A stretch of DNA of 26,553 nucleotides from CAZMVU01 sp964569295 (GTDB lineage: Bacteria; Hydrogenedentota; Hydrogenedentia; Hydrogenedentales; JAGMZX01). The DNA lies in the NCBI GenBank assembly GCA_964569295.1, contig CAZMVU010000048.1, positions 1-26,553 on the forward strand, written 5' to 3'. The notes beneath the pieces are model-generated. The model worked only from the letters and a program-made list of their open reading frames with translations, had not been told where the DNA came from and made no database searches. The translations under genes and the position numbers were made by a program. Shown here one piece after another: positions 1 to 8,470 of this stretch; the stretch's first letter is position 1, and each line of letters opens with the position of its first letter.

Positions 1-54
1 CTTCACCTTCACCTTCACCTTCACCTTCACCTTCACCTTCACCTTCACCTTCAC
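1..54. repeat. Hexanucleotide tandem repeat (CTTCAC)x9
   Basis: Nine perfect copies of CTTCAC run from the first base to 54 and probably continue beyond the window. On the minus strand they encode alternating Gly and Glu in the lipoprotein. As the unit is 6 bp, slippage would change linker length without a frameshift. Confidence 0.95.
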
Positions 55-346
55 CAGCATCCGGGCCCAGAGAAATGAAAAGATCGACAGCAGTTCCGGG
101 AGAAACATCCATGCCGGCCTGCGGATTCTGGCGGATGACCCTGCCTGCGGGGACCGTGTCGCTCACCTCCTCCGCGACGCTGCCAACTATCAGCCCAGCA
201 TCCGTGATGGCATCCTCCGACGCCGACTGCGTCTCGCCGACTACATCGGGCACGGCAATTGATTCGGGCGAACAGCCCATTATGCTCGCGGCAACGGCTA
301 CTACCCCGGCCAGCAGTGCAACACACAACAATGACCCTTGACGCAT
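1..346 (-). CDS. PASTA-domain lipoprotein with Gly-Glu repeat (3' end outside window)
   Basis: Reading from ATG at 346, the protein starts with a signal peptide (hydrophobic residues about 6-22) and a lipobox ending at Cys25 (IMGC), so it is probably a lipid-anchored exported protein. Residues about 32-95 form one PASTA-like domain: it begins VPDVVGETQ, continues with an A-I-T-D-A-G-L-IVG helix/strand pattern, and ends with PAGRVIRQNPQAG and a VDLFISLG strand. From residue 98 to the window edge (about residue 115) the protein is a pure Gly-Glu dipeptide repeat, encoded by the hexanucleotide repeat at 1-54. A strong Shine-Dalgarno GGGAGG lies just upstream of the ATG. PASTA domains often bind peptidoglycan or mediate surface contacts; the role here is unknown. 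The gene has no other start signal in this frame and is truncated by the window edge. Confidence 0.8.
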   Translation of the reverse strand, partial: MRQGSLLCVALLAGVVAVAASIMGCSPESIAVPDVVGETQSASEDAITDAGLIVGSVAEEVSDTVPAGRVIRQNPQAGMDVSPGTAVDLFISLGPDAGEGEGEGEGEGEGEGEGE

Positions 347-560
347 GGCTCTTCCTCCCATCAGCGCGCTTCGCCCTTGGGCCGCCAAGGTGGGGCGTGC
401 CTTTTCCTATGACGCTGGTTGGTATCAGCAGCATATGCAAGGCCGGACAGGATGTCAAAAAGAAATCACCTATGTAATCCCTGCCGCGCGGCACAACACT
501 GAGCGGTGGCGGTGCTTGTGGCCGGCGCCCGCAACCCGAACCCGAAGGAGGCGGATACCC

Positions 561-1367
561 ATGGAATACCGCATCACCTGGGAAATCGACGTGGACGCTC
601 GCTCTTTCCGCGATGCCGCGGCGGAGGCGTTGCGCAAGCTGGCTTTCAAGCCGGTGAAAGAGAGCGCAGAAGACGTGGCGGAGCGCTTGTCGTCTACGAC
701 GGTGAAATCGGCGGGAAAGGTCGTGGCGCACGAAGCTGTCCCCGAAACTGGGGTAAATGCGACGAGGGCCATGCTTCGGGGTCTCCCACGAGAGACGTTG
801 GACATGGCTGCCCGACACGGCGATGACGGGTACAAGCTGTTGGCGCGCCACCCCGGTGCAGGTGAACGCCTATTGGCGAATCTCGGAGACGATGACGTTC
901 TTCGGTACGTGCATGGATTATCGACGGACCCGGCAATTGTGTTGGCACGGCATTCAAACGCCATCGCGAAATTACCACCCACCACGCGGACACAGGTGTT
1001 GGAGGCGTTCGCCGGTCGGCCAAACCAGGTGTGTTCCTACTTGAGGCGGAATCCCGCCGCCCTCTCCAGTGTGGCCTCCGTTGCGCGGGCCGCTGTCTTT
1101 ACAACGGGAGCGGTCACCGCCTATGCCATGAGCCGGGACCACCTGTTCGGGAAACCTCAACAGGATTCCAAGCCGGGGAGCGACAGGTCTAACGGCGGTT
1201 TCATTGACCGCACACTTACCCGCGTGGCCAACGTATGGCGGACACCCGTAGCACTGTTTCTCGGCGCCCTCGGTGTCCTCATGCTGGTGCCGCGCCTGTG
1301 TACGGCTTATGTCCACATACGAAGGGCATGCCGGGCGGGCAGGTGCGCCGGCACAAGAGACCATTGA
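561..1367 (+). CDS. Hypothetical protein with C-terminal membrane segments
   Basis: 268 residues from ATG 561, chosen because AAGGAGG sits at 544-550; an upstream in-frame extension to 345 has no such signal. I do not recognise the family. The N-terminus (MEYRITWEIDVDA, then a helix rich in Ala) resembles short beta-strand/helix starts seen in accessory-region proteins. The middle is helical with several Arg/Leu-rich stretches. Two hydrophobic segments lie near the C-terminus: a weak one around residues 175-195 (SVARAAVFTTGAVTAYAM) and a stronger one around 233-255 (VALFLGALGVLMLVP), followed by a basic Arg/Cys-rich tail, which suggests membrane attachment. It is divergent from the lipoprotein and lies 220 bp upstream of the recombinase on the same strand. 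Function unknown. Confidence 0.6.
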   Translation: MEYRITWEIDVDARSFRDAAAEALRKLAFKPVKESAEDVAERLSSTTVKSAGKVVAHEAVPETGVNATRAMLRGLPRETLDMAARHGDDGYKLLARHPGAGERLLANLGDDDVLRYVHGLSTDPAIVLARHSNAIAKLPPTTRTQVLEAFAGRPNQVCSYLRRNPAALSSVASVARAAVFTTGAVTAYAMSRDHLFGKPQQDSKPGSDRSNGGFIDRTLTRVANVWRTPVALFLGALGVLMLVPRLCTAYVHIRRACRAGRCAGTRDH

Positions 1368-1450
1368 GGCGACGGTGTAGCGGACCGGCGGTGGCAGTAC
1401 GCCGTGATGCAACTGTAAATAGCATGAATTGGCGCCACGACGAGGTGCCA

Positions 1451-1486
1451 CCGGGGATTTGGCGTTTCGGGACGCTGAATCCCCGG
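1451..1486 (+). other. Strong 15-bp RNA hairpin upstream of the recombinase gene
   Basis: Arms 1451-1465 and 1472-1486 (outer part CCGGGGATT / AATCCCCGG, inner part GCGT / ACGC) close a 6-nt TTCGGG loop. The only two non-Watson-Crick positions (1460/1477 and 1461/1476) are G-U wobbles in a plus-strand transcript and would be A-C mismatches in the opposite strand. There is no T-run after it, so it is not a standard terminator. It lies about 100 nt before the recombinase ATG. Confidence 0.6.
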
Positions 1487-1587
1487 CTTGTATCCGGTTG
1501 TAAACAGGCAGTTTGCCGCGTGGCAGCACGACCAGTCTACCACAGTGGTGCATGGGCAGATTGCCACAAAAACCAGGAGGTGTCCCC

Positions 1588-2391
1588 ATGGAGGATGCAA
1601 TTCTCTACGTAAGGGTGAGTACCCAGGAACAGGCCCAGCATGGTGTGTCTTTGCAGGCCCAGGAAGAGCGCCTGCGGGCATACTGTGCGGCGGTAGGGTT
1701 GAATGTCGTGCGTGTAATACGCGAGGAAGGCGTGTCAGCGGGCAGGCCCTTACAGGCACGGCCTGGCGGCAGCAAGATGCTACGGGCGTTTGATGAGAAG
1801 GACGCCGAGCACATAGTCGCCCTGAAGCTGGACCGGCTGTTTCGCAGTACGGAGGATGCTCTCCACTGGACACAGGCATTCGAGAAGCAAGGGTTGACGC
1901 TCCACCTCACAGACATGGGTGGACAGAACCTGAACACCGGCAGCGCCATGGGCCGAATGATGCTGACCTTGCTTGCCGCCTTCGCTGAATTTGAGAAGAA
2001 CTTGATTGCGGAAAGGACCGCCACCGCACTGGAGCACAAAAAGCGCAACAGGCAGGTGTATGGCCACGCCCCCTACGGGTTCGATGTCAGTGATGCTGGG
2101 AAAGACCTCCTGCCGAATGAGTCCGAGCAGAAGACCCTCAAGTACATCTTCCAGTGGCGTCAAGAAGGGGCGAGCTTACACGTGATTGCCACACGACTGA
2201 ATGAACTTGGTGTACCCAGCAAGAAAGGCGGGAAATGGCACGCGGCCACCGTGGCGCACATCGTAAACAACGAACTCTACCGGGACAAGGCGGACAACCT
2301 GGTCCCGTGGCCACCCGGCGGGAAACGGACGGAGAGTGCCGAGGAACAGTTGCTGGGGCAGATGATGCCGTCACCGGCGGACCGAGAGTAG
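1588..2391 (+). CDS. Serine recombinase (resolvase/invertase family)
   Basis: 267 residues. Start at ATG 1588 is fixed by AGGAGG at 1575-1580. The resolvase catalytic domain spans residues about 4-145: YVRVST with the nucleophile Ser11 and Arg9, the LDRLFRS motif with Arg83 and Arg86, and the long E-helix (AAFAEFEKNLIAERT, about 130-144). It is followed by a short recombinase DNA-binding domain (about 155-235), with YGHAPYGF and a W-x-x-x-x-V-x-x-I-x-x-N-x-x-Y pattern at 217-231. At 267 residues it is longer than classical resolvases (about 185) but far shorter than large phage integrases, lacking a zinc ribbon and coiled coil. It would cut and rejoin DNA at short sites, for resolution, inversion or integration. 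It lies convergent to the CRISPR array. No att or res site was identified with confidence. Confidence 0.88.
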   Translation: MEDAILYVRVSTQEQAQHGVSLQAQEERLRAYCAAVGLNVVRVIREEGVSAGRPLQARPGGSKMLRAFDEKDAEHIVALKLDRLFRSTEDALHWTQAFEKQGLTLHLTDMGGQNLNTGSAMGRMMLTLLAAFAEFEKNLIAERTATALEHKKRNRQVYGHAPYGFDVSDAGKDLLPNESEQKTLKYIFQWRQEGASLHVIATRLNELGVPSKKGGKWHAATVAHIVNNELYRDKADNLVPWPPGGKRTESAEEQLLGQMMPSPADRE

Positions 2392-2407
2392 GTTTCCGCG
2401 CCAATCG

Positions 2408-2451
2408 CGGCTCGCCTCCAAAAACCGTATTGGAGGCGGGCCGATTTTTTT
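2408..2451 (+). terminator. Rho-independent terminator of the recombinase gene
   Basis: A 14-bp stem (2408-2421 with 2430-2443, one G-T wobble) encloses the 8-nt loop AAACCGTA and is followed by ATTTTTTT ending at 2451. It lies 17 nt after the recombinase stop and points rightwards, so it would stop transcription entering the CRISPR array antisense. The remaining 2452-2607 before the first repeat shows no gene or clear signal. Confidence 0.9.
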
Positions 2452-2607
2452 GCCCAGATTTCGGTCTGGTTCCACCGCAGTCGTTGGTCGTGGTTCCATT
2501 CTGGACTCCGGGAGATATACCGTGAGCATCAATGTCTGCTCAGTTCACAAGGGCCTGTGGAGTGGCATAACTTGATATTTCTCAACGATCATTTGACACA
2601 GATTGGT

Positions 2608-5600
2608 CGGTCCGTCCCCGCGTGTGCGGGGAAAACCGACTATTTCAGGTACCTGATTAGTCATCATACGGTCCATCCCCGCGTGTGCGGGGAAAACTCG
2701 GTAAGGGGGGTGTTCTCTCCTGCGGCGTACGGTCCATCCCCGCGTGTGCGGGGAAAACGTTTCGTTAAATGTCATGCTGTTTACTCCATTCGGTCCATAC
2801 CCGCCTGTGCGGGGAAAACCGTTCCACGCCCTTTACTCGCGCGGTGCCGATCGGTCCATCCCCGCGTGTGCGGGGAAAACCCATCACCGCGTGTGTCCAC
2901 GTGCCATGCTAGCGGTCCATCCCCGCGTGTGCGGGGAAAACCTTTTGCGAGCGGCGGACGCCGCCCTCGAAGCCGGTCCATCCCCGCGTGTGCGGGGAAA
3001 ACTTTCAGAACGTGATGGACGGTATCAAGTCGGACGGTCCATCCCCGCGTGTGCGGGGAAAACAGCAATGCGACGGCGGGTGCCCATGATATCGGCGGTC
3101 CATCCCCGCGTGTGCGGGGAAAACTTGTGTGTTGGTGTGGGGCACGATTTGGCGGACGGTCCATCCCCGCGTGTGCGGGGAAAACAACAGACTGAGTCCG
3201 CATACCCGTTTGCTGCGCGGTCCATCCCCGCGTGTGCGGGGAAAACGCGATAAGGTGATCTTCGACGACGGAGTAACCCGGTCCATCCCCGCGTGTGCGG
3301 GGAAAACTCGTGAAGATGGTCCTGAATGGGCCTTCTTAACGGTCCATCCCCGCGTGTGCGGGGAAAACCCCATGTGCCGTTCTCGCCGCCGTTCTCGCCG
3401 CGGTCCATCCCCGCGTGTGCGGGGAAAACGCCCAGCACCCGCGACTTCTCTGCCGCAAGCGCGGTCCATCCCCGCGTGTGCGGGGAAAACTGGGAGGGAC
3501 CAATTTGCCCCATGTTGTCGTCCGGTCCATCCCCGCGTGTGCGGGGAAAACCCCGAAAGGAGCGAGAACATGCCAATGGAATCCGGTCCATCCCCGCGTG
3601 TGCGGGGAAAACTGGTGGTGTCAGCGCGCCCACGTCGAGAGGACCGGTCCATCCCCGCGTGTGCGGGGAAAACTCCATAACACGACTGTCAAATTCTCCG
3701 AACATCGGTCCATCCCCGCGTGTGCGGGGAAAACACCTCAGGCGTATTGGTCATCTCTTGAGCTTCCGGTCCATCCCCGCGTGTGCGGGGAAAACTCGCC
3801 CAGGTGCGGAAGCTGCCGATGCACACCCGGTCCATCCCCGCGTGTGCGGGGAAAACCCCTGCCGTGGTCCTGACCTCGTAGTACAGCACGGTCCATCCCC
3901 GCGTGTGCGGGGAAAACGCCTGGCGGGCTGTTTTCCGCGACTCTTGTTCCGGTCCATCCCCGCGTGTGCGGGGAAAACAAGCCATAGCCGGTGGTGCAAT
4001 AGGGGAAGATCGGTCCATCCCCGCGTGTGCGGGGAAAACGGAAGGAGTTTGAATGTTTCAGCTCCGGCCTTCGGTCCATCCCCGCGTGTGCGGGGAAAAC
4101 CAATTCGCGCCTTACGGAAGTGTTGGAAAACACGGTCCATCCCCGCGTGTGCGGGGAAAACGTATATATGAGATACGAACTGCGGTTCTCAGCCGGTCCA
4201 TCCCCGCGTGTGCGGGGAAAACGTATAGGCTCAGGCCGTAGTGCTCATTGGCACGGTCCATCCCCGCGTGTGCGGGGAAAACAGCAATGCACCGGTGGTG
4301 AAGACGACGGGCAGCGGTCCATCCCCGCGTGTGCGGGGAAAACCTCTGGTTCCATATTCACTTGTAAGAATCTTTTGGTCCATCCCCGCGTGTGCGGGGA
4401 AAACCGCGTCTCACCGCTCGGGAACGCGGTCACGCCCGGTCCATCCCCGCGTGTGCGGGGAAAACTCAGTCCGCGTCGGCCGGCGTTTCATCTTTCTCGG
4501 TCCATCCCCGCGTGTGCGGGGAAAACTCTTTTCTCCCCCTCTTCCCCATCTTCCCCATCGGTCCATCCCCGCGTGTGCGGGGAAAACTTCCACGTCTTCA
4601 ATCAATTTGATAGACATTTCGGTCCATCCCCGCGTGTGCGGGGAAAACCGTACACCATGTCCGCCACGCACGGCCGGCCACGGTCCATCCCCGCGTGTGC
4701 GGGGAAAACTTCGCCAAGTCAATGTCCTGCATCCCTCACTCCGGTCCATCCCCGCGTGTGCGGGGAAAACAGGTGATGCATGTGAATGATGAGAAGTGCG
4801 GGCGGTCCATCCCCGCGTGTGCGGGGAAAACGTCATACCCCCTTGGTCCCCCTCTATAGCAGACGGTCCATCCCCGCGTGTGCGGGGAAAACGACGCCCA
4901 CTCTGCCGTATACACGCCGGTGTCCGGTCCATCCCCGCGTGTGCGGGGAAAACGGCACGGGAAGGTGATACTGTTTCGTAGACACCGGTCCATCCCCGCG
5001 TGTGCGGGGAAAACCTGTTCACCACAGCCCAGAGCGCGCCGTGCTTCGGTCCATCCCCGCGTGTGCGGGGAAAACTTACGCGATCCTGAGCAATCCGATC
5101 AACGCGGCGGTCCATCCCCGCGTGTGCGGGGAAAACGGCTTGCTCCGGGCTTTCAGAGCCTCGACATCTGGTCCATCCCCGCGTGTGCGGGGAAAACTCC
5201 GGGGCATCACCCATTGAAACTCGTTCGTTCGGTCCATCCCCGCGTGTGCGGGGAAAACGACCGACGCACAGCAGCAGGCTAAGGCGCTGCTGGTCCATCC
5301 CCGCGTGTGCGGGGAAAACAGACGCCCACCGCGCGAGTCGTTCCCCGTGTGCGGTCCATCCCCGCGTGTGCGGGGAAAACCTGATGGACGAGGCGGAGCG
5401 GCGTGAATCTGTCGGTCCATCCCCGCGTGTGCGGGGAAAACTGCCCCGCCGCAATGTCTGTGCGCGCTGATAGCGGTCCATCCCCGCGTGTGCGGGGAAA
5501 ACTGGTGGTGTGAGAATGGGCACGCCGAGAGGACCGGTCCATCCCCGCGTGTGCGGGGAAAACTCGGGGCATGACAACGTTGTGCGTTCCGTAGCCGGTC

Positions 5601-7942
5601 CATCCCCGCGTGTGCGGGGAAAACACTTCTGACACCATGCGAAACCAAAGTGCACGCGGTCCATCCCCGCGTGTGCGGGGAAAACTCGACACTCAAAAAC
5701 CGCACGGCCGCCGGTGTCGGTCCATCCCCGCGTGTGCGGGGAAAACGTGCGCGCATTTTCGTTGGCTGCCTCAAAAAACGGTCCATCCCCGCGTGTGCGG
5801 GGAAAACAATGCCGCACTCTACGACCGGCACGTCTACACCGGTCCATCCCCGCGTGTGCGGGGAAAACAGTGCGGGGGTCCAGAGCAACTGGAACCCTGT
5901 CGGTCCATCCCCGCGTGTGCGGGGAAAACCCCGTGCGGCGCTGGCGGAAGACTTGGACGCACGGTCCATCCCCGCGTGTGCGGGGAAAACATCGGCAGGC
6001 GGTCATTTTCCAGTGCAGTGGCCGGTCCATCCCCGCGTGTGCGGGGAAAACCGGACGCCCTACGGCTCGCGCCACCGCCCAAACGGTCCATCCCCGCGTG
6101 TGCGGGGAAAACAGGATCAGTTACCGCAGGGCCAGACGTAGTTGCGGTCCATCCCCGCGTGTGCGGGGAAAACATGTCCCAAAACCGGGTGCGCAAAATG
6201 AGGCACGGTCCATCCCCGCGTGTGCGGGGAAAACACCCCTACCCCTAAAGGGGATAGAAACTTCAACGGTCCATCCCCGCGTGTGCGGGGAAAACCTTGC
6301 GGGGCTGTAAGGCGGACGGGTCCCCCTCGGTCCATCCCCGCGTGTGCGGGGAAAACATCACAATCGACATCCCCACCGACGAGACCGCCGGTCCATCCCC
6401 GCGTGTGCGGGGAAAACATGTGACGGGATCAGTCTTTGGGGTTGACTGGCGGTCCATCCCCGCGTGTGCGGGGAAAACATTTTCCCGTACGTTTTCCCGA
6501 TTTTCGTGAGCGGTCCATCCCCGCGTGTGCGGGGAAAACACGCGCGTTGGACACTTTGCCCATCGCACTACCGGTCCATCCCCGCGTGTGCGGGGAAAAC
6601 TCCGCCTGGCACATCGGCAAACCCTTCCACACCGGTCCATCCCCGCGTGTGCGGGGAAAACGTCCGACCTTGAGGGGCTCTCCCCCAGTGACACGGTCCA
6701 TCCCCGCGTGTGCGGGGAAATCGTCTCGCCATCCTTGATTTTTCGTGCGATTGTCGGTCCATCCCCGCGTGTGCGGGGAAAACTGGAGCTCCGCCCGACG
6801 CTTTGCCTCTGGCGACGGTCCATCCCCGCGTGTGCGGGGAAAACGGCTTCTTGGCCGGAGTCTTCTTGGCGGCAGTCGGTCCATCCCCGCGTGTGCGGGG
6901 AAAACGGTGCCATGGCACCATGCACCGTGCGGGTATGCGGTCCATCCCCGCGTGTGCGGGGAAAACTGGTCGCAGGCGGTGCTGCCGAGTTGCTGTACCG
7001 GTCCATCCCCGCGTGTGCGGGGAAAACCCGGTAAATGTGCGTATGACAGCACCAGTAGCCGGTCCATCCCCGCGTGTGCGGGGAAAACCTGCCGGTGTGG
7101 GGGCGGAAGGACCGTTATTTCGGTCCATCCCCGCGTGTGCGGGGAAAACCCCAAAGCCGAACGAGATGCGGCACTGAAAGACGGTCCATCCCCGCGTGTG
7201 CGGGGAAAACCCGCAGGCCATTCGCCCATTGCGATACGCCCGCGGTCCATCCCCGCGTGTGCGGGGAAAACGCGACAGGGATAAGTCTGTACTAGAGAGA
7301 TATCGGTCCATCCCCGCGTGTGCGGGGAAAACTTCAGCAAAACCGTAAACGTAAACTGGTATTGCGGTCCATCCCCGCGTGTGCGGGGAAAACGTGGGGG
7401 CGTGCGTAGTGAATGCTGTAGCCATCGGTCCATCCCCGCGTGTGCGGGGAAAACAAGGACAGAGGATACCGAAATGAAGCGAGTTACGGTCCATCCCCGC
7501 GTGTGCGGGGAAAACTATTTCACAGTGGGGTAACACAGCCGCATAACCGGTCCATCCCCGCGTGTGCGGGGAAAACACGACGTGTTTGCTGCCGCCCACG
7601 ATGCGCTGCGGTCCATCCCCGCGTGTGCGGGGAAAACGGAGGTTGGTGATGAAAGTACTCTTACTGGACCGGTCCATCCCCGCGTGTGCGGGGAAAACGG
7701 TATGGCGTGTTGTTTGTGCATGCGGTATAGCGGTCCATCCCCGCGTGTGCGGGGAAAACTGTGAGCGCACAATTATTTAAACTTGCACCCCCGGTCCATC
7801 CCCGCGTGTGCGGGGAAAACAGGTGATAGCGCACCCAGCAAACGGAAGTCGCCGGTCCATCCCCGCGTGTGCGGGGAAAACTTTGTCTACCCAATGCCGT
7901 ACCACATCCGCCACGGTCCATCCCCGCGTGTGCGGGGAAAAC
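2608..7942 (-). CRISPR. Type I-E CRISPR array, 88 repeats and 87 spacers
   Basis: 29-bp repeats occur every 61 bp. On the plus strand each begins CGGTCCAT, has the stem CCCCGC / GCGGGG around loop GTGT, and ends GAAAAC. All spacers are 32 nt except one of 31 nt (4223-4253). Repeat form, neighbouring cas genes and degenerate repeats at the left end place the leader at the right, so crRNAs are read from the minus strand. There each repeat starts GTTTTCCCC and ends in the predicted 8-nt crRNA 5' handle ATGGACCG. Variant repeats: 2608 (base 7 A to G), 2791 (bases 9 and 15), 4376, 5169 and 5291 (base 1 C to T), 6694 (base 28 A to T). No identical spacers were seen. Open frames across this array on both strands are artefacts of the 61-bp period. 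Confidence 0.99.
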
Positions 7943-7987
7943 ACATGGTGTTTACTGGCTCAAATGCCGATTGATCCCCTCGAAGTG
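7943..7987 (-). promoter_or_regulatory. Very short CRISPR leader between cas2 and the array
   Basis: Only 45 bp separate the cas2 stop codon (7988-7990) from the leader-proximal repeat. On the minus strand it contains ATCAA at 7975-7971, about 28-33 nt from the repeat, resembling half of an IHF core site, but the TTR half is not at the standard spacing. No convincing promoter is visible, so the array promoter may lie inside the cas2 tail coding region or the array may be transcribed with the cas operon. Confidence 0.5.
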
Positions 7988-8470
7988 TCATTCGAAATCG
8001 AGGGATGTTTGATTGGCACTGGGCACAGGTTCCACATTTTTCTTTTCCGGAGGTGGTGCGGTCTTGGGTTGACGGGGCTCCGTCTGCGCCTTGGGTTTTG
8101 GTTGTTGTTCTTCTGCTTGTTCTGTTTCTTTTGCTTTCTCGGGCGCCGCCGGCCCTTTCGCCGGTTGCGCCCGTTGTTCGGTCACATTCTGCTTCGGGTG
8201 GGGCCGCGTAATCAACTGCAAGCCCTCCCAATCAAATACATAGCGCGAGGTCTCGCCCCAGAAGTCGATCTTGTAGCCCTGCTCATTATTGGTTGTCCAA
8301 ATGAGCATGGCGGCGCCGTCGCCGGTCGCCTGACATACCTTCTGCCAGAGCTTCTCGCGCACCCGTGTGCTTGGCGTACCCATGAAGACGCCGGTCTTTG
8401 GCTCGAGCATCCAGCGGGTCAGTTCGCCGCGCAGCGATGGCTTTACGCGCTCGAGAATGAGAATGGTCAT
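7988..8470 (-). CDS. cas2: Cas2, type I-E, with long disordered C-terminal tail
   Basis: 160 residues. Residues 1 to about 90 are the Cas2e fold (MTILILERVKPSLRGELTRW, GVFMGTPSTRVREKLW, AAMLIWTTNNEQGY, then FWGETSRYVFDWEGL). Cas2 dimerises and bridges two Cas1 dimers to form the spacer integrase. E. coli Cas2 is 94 residues; here about 70 extra residues rich in Pro, Lys, Glu and Gln follow and end in NQTSLDFE. This is not the DnaQ exonuclease domain fused to some I-E Cas2 proteins, as there is no DEDD motif and the composition is low-complexity. The final Q-T-S-L-D-F resembles a sliding-clamp-binding peptide. The start overlaps the cas1 stop by ATGA, implying translational coupling. Confidence 0.93.
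   Translation of the reverse strand: MTILILERVKPSLRGELTRWMLEPKTGVFMGTPSTRVREKLWQKVCQATGDGAAMLIWTTNNEQGYKIDFWGETSRYVFDWEGLQLITRPHPKQNVTEQRAQPAKGPAAPEKAKETEQAEEQQPKPKAQTEPRQPKTAPPPEKKNVEPVPSANQTSLDFE

Noticed and set aside
51..851. 266-residue minus-strand open frame
   Set aside because: It is Arg/Cys/His-rich with no domain; the PASTA lipoprotein in another minus frame and the 561 gene on the plus strand explain this DNA.
2540..2607. Possible leader at the left end of the array
   Set aside because: Repeat orientation, degenerate repeats at the left and the position of cas2 all place the leader at the right.
7739..7760. lac-operator-like TGTGAGCGCACAATT within a spacer
   Set aside because: It lies inside a CRISPR spacer and is a chance or foreign sequence, not a local operator.
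2545..7974. Long open frames on both strands across the CRISPR array, up to 554 residues, encoding repeated HTRGWT, HPRVCGEN or SIPACAGKT-type units
   Set aside because: They are translations of the 61-bp repeat-spacer period, occur in many frames at once, and have no ribosome sites or family resemblance.
7988..8200. Cas2-DnaQ exonuclease fusion
   Set aside because: The extension is only about 70 residues, low-complexity, and lacks DEDD exonuclease motifs.
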